DNA of 61,405 nucleotides, taken from NCBI GenBank assembly GCA_020445335.1, contig JAGRGU010000010.1, forward strand, positions 1 to 61,405, written 5' to 3'. Under the pieces are notes generated by a model that did not search any database, was not told the DNA's origin, and was given only the letters and a program-made list of their open reading frames with translations. The translations under genes were made by a program, and so were the position numbers. The stretch's first letter is position 1, and each line of letters begins with the position of its first letter. The DNA is from Gammaproteobacteria bacterium (lineage in GTDB: Bacteria > Pseudomonadota > Gammaproteobacteria > Chromatiales > Chromatiaceae). This document shows, piece after piece, positions 1 to 9,032 of the stretch.

Positions 1-303
<303 letters not shown>

Positions 304-512
304 TTCAAAACTCCTGATGACAAATTAGCGCTGCTTCTGTCTAATTTAACGTCTGGCCAAGAAATATATTCCACTTCGAAAACAAAATCAGCGGACGTGA
401 ACCCTTTCCCGACCCTGACCGGGGAGGCTCAGCGGTTACCGGCGGAAAATTTTCGGGATTAAAACGCCAGATCAGACGTTAATTGATAAAGAGATAGACC
501 GGGAAATCCTTT
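304..512. promoter_or_regulatory. Divergent intergenic region between poly-Asp gene and ECF sigma factor
   Basis: About 210 bases that must hold both divergent promoters. A TGAACCC at 398-404 resembles the -35 element used by some ECF sigma factors, but no convincing -10 partner can be fixed by eye. An AT-rich stretch around 350-390 lies on the poly-Asp side. Autoregulation by the sigma factor is therefore only a possibility. Confidence 0.25.
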
Positions 513-1004
513 TTGCGGGAAGAGTGGAGTGCACAGTTTGCCGAATGCCTGCCGAAGCTGAGGCGCTTTGCCTACGGTTTGTGTGGCTCCGTGGTAATGG
601 CGGAGGATCTCGCGCAAGAGGCATTCACCCGCCTTCTCGCGACAGACGGCGAACAGCACGAATACCTGGAGCGCTGGCTCTTTCGCACGGTGAGGAACCT
701 CTACATCGACCAGATACGCAAACTGAATGTTCAGGAGCGCTACCAGGAGAGCATCGGCGCCTTGCACGGCAGCCTTCCGGTCACCGCGGACCGCTCGGAA
801 AACCTGATCGCACTCGAGCATATCCGCGAGCTGATCGCCCAACTGCCGCGCGAACAGCGCGAAGTTCTGTTGCTTGTCGGCGTCGAGGGCTACTCCTACC
901 GGGAAGCGTCGGAGATTCTCAATCTGCCGCTGGGAACCATTACCAGCCGACTGGCCAGGGCGAGAGGGAAACTGATCGACGCATACGCCGAGCAGTTATC
1001 GTAA
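513..1004 (+). CDS. RNA polymerase sigma factor, ECF (sigma-70) family
   Basis: A 163-residue protein with region 2 at about 10-77 (DLAQEAFTRLL, then WLFRTVRNLYIDQIRK) and a region 4 helix-turn-helix at about 108-157 (LPREQREVLLL, then GTITSRLARARGKL). This is the standard two-domain ECF layout, length and order. It should direct core RNA polymerase to a small regulon. The start is TTG at 513, the only candidate because an in-frame TAG lies at 495; GGGAAA upstream is a weak ribosome site. The next gene, 14 bases on, encodes a single-pass membrane protein that fits the role of its anti-sigma factor, so release of the factor is probably triggered at the envelope. Confidence 0.9.
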   Translation: MREEWSAQFAECLPKLRRFAYGLCGSVVMAEDLAQEAFTRLLATDGEQHEYLERWLFRTVRNLYIDQIRKLNVQERYQESIGALHGSLPVTADRSENLIALEHIRELIAQLPREQREVLLLVGVEGYSYREASEILNLPLGTITSRLARARGKLIDAYAEQLS

Positions 1005-1018
1005 ACGCATGTTTATGA

Positions 1019-1732
1019 ATGGGATTGCAGATGAAATTCGTTGACAGCAGGCAGGTGGGCGGTATCGAAATCGAGCTGCTAAACAGCTATATCGATGGCC
1101 AACTGGAGCACCGGAGTCGCGCCGAAATCGAGGAGATTCTGAGGCTCAACGCCGAAGCATCGAACTATGTCGTGCAGGCGAAGAAGCTCAATGCGCTGAC
1201 CAGACTTTCGCTGGATAGCGCGCTCGCGACGCCCGACGCACGGGAACTGCAAGCGCCGCTGAATCGCAGACTCGATCACGCCCAACCGGAGATCCCGGCA
1301 GCCGAAAGACGCGTGAGCAGGGCTTTCTGGGAGCGGCCGCTGATCGCCATCGCCGCCAGCGTGCTGCTTCTGCTTTCGGGTTATCACCTGGGTACATTGT
1401 CGCTGGAGTATGAAGTGGAGCGCCAGCTGACGGCGCGGGAGCAACAGCGCGTACATGCCCTCGACGCATTGGCAGAGGCGCGCAACCGGGTGTTGGAGTA
1501 TATTCCCAGCGGCACGATACACGACTGGTCGAGCGGCGACGGACTGACGCAGGCGAAGCTGACGCCGATCAGAACGCTGCGCGCCGGTGACAATCAGTAT
1601 TGCCGCGAGTTTCAGGAGCATGTTTCGTTCCAGGGTAGAGAGGAGCTGCTGCGGGGCATCTCCTGCAGAGTGGCCAAGGAGCAGTGGCGGACCCGCTTCA
1701 TCCTGCCGCAAAACGAAAGCCTGAAAATGTGA
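1019..1732 (+). CDS. Probable membrane anti-sigma factor with surface-antigen-like C-terminal domain
   Basis: A 237-residue protein. Residues 1-105 are cytoplasmic and charged, with a helical LNSYIDGQLE segment like that near the start of anti-sigma domains. One transmembrane helix lies at about 107-128. A periplasmic coiled linker at 130-157 leads to a compact domain at 158-225 (VLEYIPSGT, LTPIRT, YCREF, GISCR, W). That domain resembles the short cysteine-containing domain of RT0821/Lpp0805-type surface proteins and recurs in the lipoprotein encoded next. Its position directly after the ECF sigma gene supports the anti-sigma role. ATG at 1031 (MKFVDS) is an alternative start with a slightly better upstream GGGA. 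No zinc-binding H-x3-C-x2-C motif is visible. Confidence 0.6.
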   Translation: MGLQMKFVDSRQVGGIEIELLNSYIDGQLEHRSRAEIEEILRLNAEASNYVVQAKKLNALTRLSLDSALATPDARELQAPLNRRLDHAQPEIPAAERRVSRAFWERPLIAIAASVLLLLSGYHLGTLSLEYEVERQLTAREQQRVHALDALAEARNRVLEYIPSGTIHDWSSGDGLTQAKLTPIRTLRAGDNQYCREFQEHVSFQGREELLRGISCRVAKEQWRTRFILPQNESLKM

Positions 1733-1771
1733 CACCCCGGCGGGGTGTACTGCGGGAGTATGAATCGGTAA

Positions 1772-2710
1772 ATGGAAATAGACAAACGACGATGCAATTT
1801 TGCGGCAGTGCTGACGGCGCTGCTGCTTTCAGGTTGCGCCACCACCAACCTGCAACCACCGGGCGAACAACTCTCAGGCCTGCCACCCGCCTATCAGGCG
1901 GCAGCGGCTGTCGGCGATCGCTACTACTACAGCAACGGCAGGCGTGAACGGGTAGTGGCGGCCGACGATGATTCAGTTGCAATCAGGCGCAGCGCGAACT
2001 ACAGCTACCGCTTGCGCCACGACCCGCTGTTGCCGCCCGAGCGCGTCGAACGGCGCAGCGGTGTCACGCTGACCGAGCTCAAACCGCAAGGGGAATCCGC
2101 TTCACTCTGGCCGCTCGAACTTGGCAAGGAGATGCACTTCGAAAGCCACAGCCGAAAACCCGGCCAGGAGGATGCCAGGATCAACTACTGGCACTGCGGT
2201 GTGGAGGGAAGCGAACGGATATCACTCGCTATCGGCACCTTCGACACCTATCGCATCGAATGCGCGCGCCACAACCGCCGCAACAGAATCAAGCAGACCA
2301 CCGTCTACTATTATGCGGTCGACATCGGCCAGATCGTGTTGCGCATCGATCAGTCAGCGTCGAGACCGGCAAGCAGTCTCGAGCTGACCGCGTTCAAGCC
2401 CGCGCTCTCGATGCTCGACTCCCAGTCCAGCCGCAGCTACCGCAGTTTCTTCCAGCAGGTGCTCGAGCAGGTTCCCAGCGGCACGACCAAAAGCTGGTGG
2501 AGTCGCCGCAACGACACCCGCATTCACCTGACCCCGACGGCAACCTTCAAAGATGGCAATCAAGGCTACTGTCGCAACTACCGGGTGAGCCTAGATCACG
2601 GCGGATCGCGCCGCGCCGGCGCGGGCATAGTCTGCAGAGACGGCAAGGGGCGCTGGAAAACGCCCGCGCGCATCGCTGAAGGCTTAGCCGAACGCAACAA
2701 CCAGGGATGA
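1772..2710 (+). CDS. Outer-membrane-type lipoprotein sharing a domain with the upstream anti-sigma protein
   Basis: A 312-residue lipoprotein: short signal sequence with lipobox LLSGC (Cys22). The middle (about 40-210) is rich in beta-like segments and of unknown family. The C-terminal domain at 230-297 (VLEQVPSGT, LTPTAT, YCRNY, GIVCR, W) aligns along its length with residues 158-225 of the preceding gene product. The stop overlaps the next start (ATGA at 2707-2710), so these are translationally coupled. A plausible job is sensing or forming part of an envelope structure controlled by the sigma factor; this is inference from context. Confidence 0.65.
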   Translation: MEIDKRRCNFAAVLTALLLSGCATTNLQPPGEQLSGLPPAYQAAAAVGDRYYYSNGRRERVVAADDDSVAIRRSANYSYRLRHDPLLPPERVERRSGVTLTELKPQGESASLWPLELGKEMHFESHSRKPGQEDARINYWHCGVEGSERISLAIGTFDTYRIECARHNRRNRIKQTTVYYYAVDIGQIVLRIDQSASRPASSLELTAFKPALSMLDSQSSRSYRSFFQQVLEQVPSGTTKSWWSRRNDTRIHLTPTATFKDGNQGYCRNYRVSLDHGGSRRAGAGIVCRDGKGRWKTPARIAEGLAERNNQG

Positions 2711-3846
2711 TCAACGCAGTTTTCAACAGACTTCCCAATCGAACGTTTCGACCGTTACCACTCGTCCTGACTCTGGTCATCGGCGTGTCGTTCGCGGCTG
2801 CCCAACCCACCCAGGAGCAGCGGATCGAACTGGCCGCGACCCATATGTTGCGTATGCAGCTGGACTCAGGCCTGTTCGTCTACGAGCACGACTTCGTTAG
2901 CGGCGCCGATACGGCGGCCGACAATATCGTGCGCCAGGCGGGCGCCGGATTTGCCTTGGGCGAGTACTATCGCTACTCGCGCGACCCTCGCACCGGGCGC
3001 GCGATCAGGCTCGCGCTCGAAGGCTACGGTCGCAAATCGGTCGCCTGGCAAGGGGGCATGCTGCTGAGCGCGAACGGTCAACCGAATCAGGCGAAGGCCG
3101 GCGCAACCGCGTTGGCGATTCTCACCATGCTGCTTGCCAGTGACAAACCCGAGAGCCTGCGCTCGAATGCGCTGCTCGATAACTGGCTGCAGGGGATCCT
3201 CGGCCTGCAGCTGCCGCACGGCGGATTCGCAGCGAAACCGGGCATGGAGGTGGCTTCGCCCTACTCCGACGGCGAGATCTGGCTGGCGCTGGCCAGCTAC
3301 GCAGCGCAGTTCGGCGACACCACCGGAGAGCGCGTGAGCGCCGCACTGCGGCGCGCCGACGAGCGGTTCATCACCCACTATGGCTCGCAGCCGGAGATCG
3401 GCTTCTTTCATTGGGGCATGATGGCGGCGGCGTTGCGTTACCGTACCACCCGCAACCCGGCATTCCTCGACTTCATCGCCGAACAGATCAGGCACTATCT
3501 CGAGCATATGCGACCGCGCGTCAGCAGCCGATCCAACAGCTGCTACTCGGTGGAGGGACTGCTCTCCGGTCTCGAGGCGTTGCGACTGGGCGGAGCGGAG
3601 CGCGATCTGCACGACAGGATCGGCAAAAGGGCGGCGCGGGAGATGAAAAAGAACCTTAGACTGCAGATCCTGCCCGGGCAGCAGCGCATCCGCTTCGGCG
3701 ATGACCACTATCTGAAGACACCGCACCTCGACCGCTACGCCGGTGCATTCCTGAACGGGCGCTACCGCCCCCAGATCCGCATCGATGCCACCCAGCACTG
3801 TCTCTCGGCGATGATCAAGTCGCGCTCGCTGCTGCCATCCGGCTAG
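2707..3846 (+). CDS. Secreted protein of unknown function, predicted alpha/alpha-toroid-like
   Basis: A 379-residue protein with an N-terminal signal peptide (hydrophobic to about residue 33, cleavage near AAA-QPT). The rest is almost entirely helical, with recurring motifs such as LDSGLFVYEHD, AGAGFALGEYYRYS, LPHGGFAAKPG and SYSDGEIWLAL-like segments. Gly/Trp/Tyr residues placed at helix-helix turns resemble the alpha/alpha barrels of terpenoid cyclases, glycosidases and lyases. No catalytic signature is identified. It is coupled to the lipoprotein by an ATGA overlap and is the last gene of the sigma-factor operon. Confidence 0.55.
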   Translation: MINAVFNRLPNRTFRPLPLVLTLVIGVSFAAAQPTQEQRIELAATHMLRMQLDSGLFVYEHDFVSGADTAADNIVRQAGAGFALGEYYRYSRDPRTGRAIRLALEGYGRKSVAWQGGMLLSANGQPNQAKAGATALAILTMLLASDKPESLRSNALLDNWLQGILGLQLPHGGFAAKPGMEVASPYSDGEIWLALASYAAQFGDTTGERVSAALRRADERFITHYGSQPEIGFFHWGMMAAALRYRTTRNPAFLDFIAEQIRHYLEHMRPRVSSRSNSCYSVEGLLSGLEALRLGGAERDLHDRIGKRAAREMKKNLRLQILPGQQRIRFGDDHYLKTPHLDRYAGAFLNGRYRPQIRIDATQHCLSAMIKSRSLLPSG

Positions 3847-3949
3847 CGCGTCTGCATCCTTACTCCGACAGCTTCCGGAAGTCGCCGTGGCAACTCGGTG
3901 TTTCGCTGCTTTGCCGCACCAAACGCGCGGCTGACACTATTGCTCCCGA

Positions 3950-4567
3950 TCAGGTCACCCCTCTGATCAAGGCGTGCAATGTGGCCCTGCCGGTCGCTGT
4001 GAAGAGCCAGGCCAATGCCCCGCAATTCAACAGCACCGTTATCCAGAATACGCCGCGAAACGACTGTTTGCTGGACTTGTGACGCAGCCTGTTCTGCGCG
4101 ATGAGCGCACCCGGCCAGCCCCCGACCAGTGCCAGCAGATGCAGTGTGCTCTCCTGCGTTCGCCAACCGCCAGCTTTGGCGGCCGATTTGTCCAACGCAT
4201 AGGCGATGAAGGTAAGCAGGCTTGCCGCGAGATAGAGCAGCAGAACCTGGCCCGGCAGTGCGGTAAAAATTACGGCAGCGCCAACTGCTGCGAGAAACAG
4301 CAGCGCAACAGCGATCGGGAGAGGGCGGTGTCTCCACCTGCCCGCTGCAGGCGGACGATCCCCTGCCAGCGTGGCATCTATGGCTCTTGGCCGGCCCTGC
4401 CTGTCGGATGACAATGTGTAGGTCAGGATCTGGCCGACCGCGGGACGCCGATTACGATTGCGGAACGCCTTGATGTGCACAAAGGTCTCTGCTCCGCCGG
4501 AGATCGGCGTTATAAAGCCGAAACCGCGCGCTTCATTCCAGGAAGTCAGCTTTCCCCTGACACGCAT
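3950..4567 (-). CDS. Cold-shock domain / DUF1294 membrane protein
   Basis: A protein of about 205 residues. The N-terminus is a cold-shock (OB-fold) domain: MRVRGKLTSWNEARGFGFI contains the RNP1-like GFGFI motif, followed by TFVHIKAF. The C-terminal half holds hydrophobic helices and the DUF1294 signature (YALDKSAAK, GGWPGALIAQ, HKSSKQSF). This fusion is widespread in proteobacteria; its role is unknown, perhaps RNA binding at the membrane. The start was set at ATG 4567 because GGAAG precedes it at proper spacing and the family normally begins there; a TTG at 4597 and ATG at 4579 are possible longer starts. It converges on the upstream gene with 103 bases between the two stops. Confidence 0.85.
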   Translation of the reverse strand: MRVRGKLTSWNEARGFGFITPISGGAETFVHIKAFRNRNRRPAVGQILTYTLSSDRQGRPRAIDATLAGDRPPAAGRWRHRPLPIAVALLFLAAVGAAVIFTALPGQVLLLYLAASLLTFIAYALDKSAAKAGGWRTQESTLHLLALVGGWPGALIAQNRLRHKSSKQSFRGVFWITVLLNCGALAWLFTATGRATLHALIRGVT

Positions 4568-4651
4568 ACCATCTTCCATTCGCACCGACCGACCCAAACC
4601 CTGCTGCGCTGGGCGCCTAGACAGCGGTTGAAGCGCCGGAGCGCATCACCT

Positions 4652-5254
4652 TCAACTCTGCCCCAGGCGACGGTCGGGACGTACCAACGCGTAGATCATC
4701 AATGCGAACAGCGCACCGAGCGTATCCGCCAGCATATCCTTCTGCGCATCCCAGATATCGCCCTGCGAGCCGAGAAACTCAATGCCCGCATCGCCCCCTT
4801 CGGCGACCGCGTACCACCACTCGACGATCTCGTACGCCGCCGCCACGCCCATGATCAGCAGCAGCGCGAAGAGGTTGGCCGGCACATATCTGCAGTGCCC
4901 GCGGCGCAGCATCCACTCGGCGGTGGCGAAGGCGTAGAAGCCGACCGAGAAGTGCCCGATTCGGTCGAAGTGGTTGCGCTCCGAGCCGATCAGGTCGTTG
5001 AACCAGTCGAAGGGGACGTTGGCGAAGGTATAGTGGCCGCCCAGCGTATGCCAGAACATCCAGAAGGCCATCAGCGCGTAGGCGGTATTGCTGAAGCGGA
5101 AACGGGAGAAGCTCAGCGTCAAGGCAAGCGCCACCAGCACCACCGGAATCACCTCGGCGATCCACACCGTGCGCGAAACCGGCTCTACCGCCAGCAGTGC
5201 GAAATAGACGCAGAAAACCAGCAGCAGCCAGTGGGGAAAATAGTGTCGACTCAT
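4652..5254 (-). CDS. DUF2238 (YjdF-like) integral membrane protein
   Basis: About 200 residues with five to six membrane helices. Conserved family landmarks are FWHTLGGHYTF, FDRIGHFSVGF, YEIVEWW and the acidic SQGDIWDAQKDM near the C-terminus. DUF2238 proteins are inner-membrane proteins of unknown function. ATG 5254 (MSRHYF) was chosen because the sequence before it is proline-rich and lacks a membrane helix; an upstream start at 5332 is open in frame. The gene is divergent from the secreted protein gene at 5571. Confidence 0.8.
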   Translation of the reverse strand: MSRHYFPHWLLLVFCVYFALLAVEPVSRTVWIAEVIPVVLVALALTLSFSRFRFSNTAYALMAFWMFWHTLGGHYTFANVPFDWFNDLIGSERNHFDRIGHFSVGFYAFATAEWMLRRGHCRYVPANLFALLLIMGVAAAYEIVEWWYAVAEGGDAGIEFLGSQGDIWDAQKDMLADTLGALFALMIYALVRPDRRLGQS

Positions 5255-5570
5255 GGCTTTCAACGGGCTTCGCCCCGGCAGTGGCGGACAGACGGATGGA
5301 TCCGGCAACAAAGGCCGGGGTGGCGGCGACAAGATAGGCGAATAACCACCGCCCTGGCAAGCGGCCGATCACCGATACCCGGCCGGCCCGGTCTCAGGCA
5401 CCGCTTCCGTCACACGCAATTTTTCAGGTTACTGTCAGTTAAATTTACACTTCAATTTTGTGGGATATGCATCCGTCCGGTAAGCTGCTGTTTTTCAAGC
5501 ATTACGATTTAAAGGAACATTCGATGCATGAGTTACGGTCGGTGCTCATACTACAAGGGAGGGGACGAGG

Positions 5571-6425
5571 ATGGTGAGAATCGCTGTTTCCATCGGCACG
5601 GTCATAGTGACGCTCTACATGGGAACCGTATCAGCTTTGATCATCAACGACGGTGCGGTCACCAACATCAACTCCGATCTCGGGGACCAGGACCTGCAGA
5701 TTTTCAATAACGGCGCCAATCCAACCACGGTCAACTTTGTTTCCGGGGCGAATGTCGACCGGGATGTGCAGGTTTTCGACACTTCGTCCTTCACCATGAG
5801 CGACGGCAGCATCGGTCAGGCGCTTGATCTCAACGACGCCTCCAGCGCGACCGTCTCGGGTGGGACCATCGGCGACGGAATAAACGTGCACGGTAACAGC
5901 ACGCTGAATCTGCTCGACGGTTACTACGGCTCGGAAGATATGGATTTCTTCGGCACCTCCAGCATCTTCATGTCAGGCGGCAACGGCGAGTCCTTCAACA
6001 GCAATGACTCCGTAAACGCATTGATAACAGGCGGCGCTCTGGAATCGATCTCGGCGGATGAGAACGCTTACGTCGAGGTTCAATCCCTGAGCAGCCTGTT
6101 CGATCGGGTGAGCGCGAGACAGAGCTCCAACATCCAGATCTTCGGCGGCAGTTTCAATTTCGAGGATCTGGTCTCCGAAGATACGGCGGTAATCGATATC
6201 TACGGTCTGTCGTTCAACCTGCCGTTCGGCCCTATCGCCGCCCTGTCGGGGCAGGACCTCTCCGGCATACTGCTCGACGGGTCCGCTTTCTTCGTCAGCG
6301 ATTACACCCGCGACCGAACGGCGGCGATCATTCTCCACGGCCCGGTAACAATGCCGGCACCCGGCGTGCTGCTGTTGATGGTTACGGGTCTTGCGCTGCT
6401 GGGTGTCGATAAGCGTGGCGCATGA
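5571..6425 (+). CDS. Secreted beta-solenoid-like protein with sorting-signal-like C-terminus
   Basis: A 284-residue protein with a signal peptide (hydrophobic to about residue 22). The body is rich in Ser, Asp, Gly and Asn and shows imperfect repeats of about 20 residues (SFTMSDGSIG, SATVSGGTIG, SIFMSGGNGE, NALITGGAL), the spacing expected for a beta-helix. It ends in PAPGVLLLMVTGLALLGVDK: a Pro-containing motif, a hydrophobic helix and a basic tail, the tripartite form of PEP-CTERM-type signals although not the canonical PEP motif. A very strong ribosome site (GGGAGGGGACGAGG) precedes the ATG. It is probably exported and anchored or processed at the cell surface; no sortase-like enzyme is in the window. 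Confidence 0.7.
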   Translation: MVRIAVSIGTVIVTLYMGTVSALIINDGAVTNINSDLGDQDLQIFNNGANPTTVNFVSGANVDRDVQVFDTSSFTMSDGSIGQALDLNDASSATVSGGTIGDGINVHGNSTLNLLDGYYGSEDMDFFGTSSIFMSGGNGESFNSNDSVNALITGGALESISADENAYVEVQSLSSLFDRVSARQSSNIQIFGGSFNFEDLVSEDTAVIDIYGLSFNLPFGPIAALSGQDLSGILLDGSAFFVSDYTRDRTAAIILHGPVTMPAPGVLLLMVTGLALLGVDKRGA

Positions 6426-6533
6426 GGGCTGCCGGATGCCCGGTTACATTGCCATCGGTGTAATCGGCGGCGACGTTAAAAAAGTGACGACGGCCCGGCT
6501 TGCCAATGCAGCGACGAGGCCGGTCTGGAAGCG

Positions 6534-7193
6534 CTACCGCTTGAGCACATCCGGCTCGTTGCTGCGCAGGTAAGCCAGCTCCTCGTCGCTCAACTCCACC
6601 TCGTCATAGCCGGTGATCATCGGCTTGACGTGGCCGACGAATGAGTGGCCGGTGGTCAGCAGGTAGATGTGCGCGATGATGAAGAGAACGATCGCGACCG
6701 CGGCGATGGTGTGCACCAGCGCGATGAACTCAAGGCCAAGGTTGGCGCCCGCCAGATCCAGCAGCCCGAAGCTGACCAGCAGATAGGCGATGCCCGAGAT
6801 CCAGATCGCCGGGAAGATGACGGTCTTGACCAGCAGATAGGTCAGCGCCTGCAGCGGATTGTGTTTGCGCCGGTAGGTCTTGCGATAAGGGTGATCCTCA
6901 CCTTTGAAGATTCCGTAGGCGTAGAAGCGTGCCACCTTGACGAAGTTCTTCGCGGTCGGCAGGTAATGGCGCCACTGACCGGTGGTGAAGAGCCAGAAGA
7001 TCGCGAATACCCAAAGCAGCAACAGCAGAATCGCCGCCCAGGTATGCACCGTGACGGCGGTGCCGAAGTCTATCAGCCGGTAGGTGCCGTGAATCCTGAA
7101 GCCGGTGAAGAGCAGCGTGAAGATCGCCGCCATCTGCCCCCAGTGCCAGATCCGCTCGAAGCGCTTGAAGACCCGGATGGTATGGGTGCTCAT
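6534..7193 (-). CDS. Membrane cytochrome b (cytochrome b561 / Ni,Fe-hydrogenase b-subunit type)
   Basis: A 219-residue membrane protein with four to five helices. His residues lie in the first helix region (ERIWHWGQM), near TVHTWAA, and in later helices (ALVHTIAA and IIAHIYLLTTGH), as expected for a dihaem cytochrome b that passes electrons between quinol and a periplasmic partner. The start ATG overlaps the stop of the octahaem cytochrome gene (ATGA at 7190-7193), so the two are translationally coupled and very likely form one quinone-linked redox complex. The reading frame is open further upstream, but that extension lies inside the cytochrome gene and is rejected. Confidence 0.9.
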   Translation of the reverse strand: MSTHTIRVFKRFERIWHWGQMAAIFTLLFTGFRIHGTYRLIDFGTAVTVHTWAAILLLLLWVFAIFWLFTTGQWRHYLPTAKNFVKVARFYAYGIFKGEDHPYRKTYRRKHNPLQALTYLLVKTVIFPAIWISGIAYLLVSFGLLDLAGANLGLEFIALVHTIAAVAIVLFIIAHIYLLTTGHSFVGHVKPMITGYDEVELSDEELAYLRSNEPDVLKR

Positions 7194-8893
7194 AACCCTC
7201 TCCTCCCGCGCGCGGCGACACCGCGGCCGATCGCATGCAGTAACACACCGCCCAGCGTGCCGAACACCGCGATCACTCCCAGCCGGTCCAGCAGTTCGTT
7301 GCTGCCGGTGCCGGGCATGTAGAAACCGCCGAGATGCTGCAAGCGGCCCTCGCGCGCATGGCACTCAGCGCAATCCATCGCCTGCTCCTTGGGCGCGACC
7401 ATATGGTTGACCGGCCAGTAGGAGTAGGTCTCGACAAAGCCGAACTCACCGCTGTAGGGCTGACCATTGTTGGCCATGCCTTCCGCGATCGCCTTGGCGA
7501 AATCGTAGTTGCCCCATAAGGCCCCCTCGCTCTCGCCCCAAAGCTGCATGTAGACCAGCGTATTGTTGCCCTTGTCGTAGGGCATGGTGGTATGCATGCG
7601 TTTGAACGGGTAGATTCGCGAAGCGGGATCTCCGTAACTGCCGCCGAAGCTGTTGATCTCCACCGGGCCCTTGCCGGGATCGAAGCGGATGCCGATCGTG
7701 GTGTAGTTCATCGTACCGTCGAACCAGGCGTAGATCGGCGCGATATTCTCAGCGTACTTGAAATCACCCTTGATCGATTTGTAGGTGGCCCGGTGATGGC
7801 CGTCGCCCTGGGTATACTCCTTCAGCTTGAATCCCTGGCCATCCTTCAGTTTGCCCATCGTGCGCCAGTCCCAGTCCACCATGGTCGCGACACCGCCACG
7901 CGCGATCGACGGAATATGGCAGGTTTCGCAGGCGACGTGCCGGGTGTGGCTGTTGAGCTTGATCCCCTCGACCGAGTCGATCGGATGCGGCCGGTCGCTA
8001 TGGCAGCTGACGCAGGTCGCGACCTCGCGCGGCATACCCGGCTTGGGGTGGTTCTCGTCGTTGACCAGCATCTGGTAACGGCTGCCGGCCCAGTCGTGTC
8101 CCTCGCCGACGTGGCAGGTGATGCAGGTGAAGCCGTTGCTCGCCTCGCTCATGTGAACGTCGACCGCCGGCGAAGGGTCGAACAGCGCCGACGAGAGGTC
8201 GCCATGCTTGACGTTGTCGCCACCCCCGCCGTAGAAGTGGCACTTGCCGCAGTTGCTGCGACCGGGCATCTTCACGCTCTGCGCCACCGCGGCCCAGTCG
8301 ATCGGCGGCTTGCCCTCGAACATGATCGAGCAGGCCTCGTTGCCTTTCGTCGTCGGCGTCTTGTAGTAGCTGCCGGTCGACTCGTGGCATACCAGGCAGT
8401 CGATGTTCTCCTGATTGCCGAAGTCGAAATCGGGCCCGGTCATGTTGTAGCCGGCGTGGCATTGGGCGCACATCCCCTCGTTGCCGCGCGCGTTGGTGCA
8501 GAAGTTGTTGACCAGCACGCGCTTGCCCAGCTTCTGCCCCGTCAGCGGATGCTGGTAGGACCAGGTCCAGTGCTTGTTGCGCATGAACTGGTGACCGGCG
8601 GTGTTGTGACACTCCAGGCATGCCCTGGTCACCTCCGGCCCGCTGGAGAACGGCCCCTGCAACTCCTTCAGCTTGCGGTGATCGGTGGTCGACTCGCGCT
8701 GTTTGTTGGGGGCCTGAGGATGCTCCTGTCCGGTGCTCTTGTACTCGGAGATACCGAGTTCGACGCCGTCTTCGGCGGCAGCCAGAGCCGCCCCGCCGGT
8801 GCTCAGCAGAACGACCAGAGTCAAGTGCCGCAAACCGGCTATCGCGTGGGAGCCGATACCGGACCATCTTCGCCGCCGATAGGCGCTGGCCAT
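7190..8893 (-). CDS. Octahaem cytochrome c, tetrathionate reductase (OTR) family
   Basis: A 567-residue periplasmic protein: signal peptide (hydrophobic about 20-40), then eight CXXCH haem sites at about residues 92, 142, 166, 215, 257, 294, 322 and 508. The long gap before the last site and the overall length fit the OTR family. Shewanella OTR reduces tetrathionate, nitrite and hydroxylamine in vitro, so the physiological substrate here is open. A C-terminal hydrophobic helix (about 534-556) should anchor it to the membrane, beside the cytochrome b encoded next. The start is ATG 8893 with a GGGGTG ribosome site. Electrons would run quinol, cytochrome b, octahaem protein, substrate. Confidence 0.9.
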   Translation of the reverse strand: MASAYRRRRWSGIGSHAIAGLRHLTLVVLLSTGGAALAAAEDGVELGISEYKSTGQEHPQAPNKQRESTTDHRKLKELQGPFSSGPEVTRACLECHNTAGHQFMRNKHWTWSYQHPLTGQKLGKRVLVNNFCTNARGNEGMCAQCHAGYNMTGPDFDFGNQENIDCLVCHESTGSYYKTPTTKGNEACSIMFEGKPPIDWAAVAQSVKMPGRSNCGKCHFYGGGGDNVKHGDLSSALFDPSPAVDVHMSEASNGFTCITCHVGEGHDWAGSRYQMLVNDENHPKPGMPREVATCVSCHSDRPHPIDSVEGIKLNSHTRHVACETCHIPSIARGGVATMVDWDWRTMGKLKDGQGFKLKEYTQGDGHHRATYKSIKGDFKYAENIAPIYAWFDGTMNYTTIGIRFDPGKGPVEINSFGGSYGDPASRIYPFKRMHTTMPYDKGNNTLVYMQLWGESEGALWGNYDFAKAIAEGMANNGQPYSGEFGFVETYSYWPVNHMVAPKEQAMDCAECHAREGRLQHLGGFYMPGTGSNELLDRLGVIAVFGTLGGVLLHAIGRGVAARGRRGL

Positions 8894-9020
8894 GATGCGT
8901 CACCCCTTGCGTCAGTTGGCAATTGTCTGTCCGATCGATGGAGCGGGTACTCGATACTGCATGACTGCCGACCGGTCCACGCCGGTTTTCCGATTATCCC
9001 CGGCCGGCAGACGGCAGCGA

Positions 9021-9032
9021 TGACAATTGTCA
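9021..9032. promoter_or_regulatory. Perfect 12-bp palindrome upstream of the octahaem operon
   Basis: TGACAATTGTCA is exactly self-complementary. It lies 128 bases upstream of the octahaem start codon. A related GGCAATTGTC lies at 8918-8927. Two copies of the AATTGTC core in the same leader suggest an operator pair for an unidentified dimeric regulator. Confidence 0.4.

Noticed and set aside
4475..5512. 345-residue plus-strand frame opposite the DUF1294 and DUF2238 genes
   Set aside because: It spans two conserved minus-strand genes and their junction; no domain or signal.
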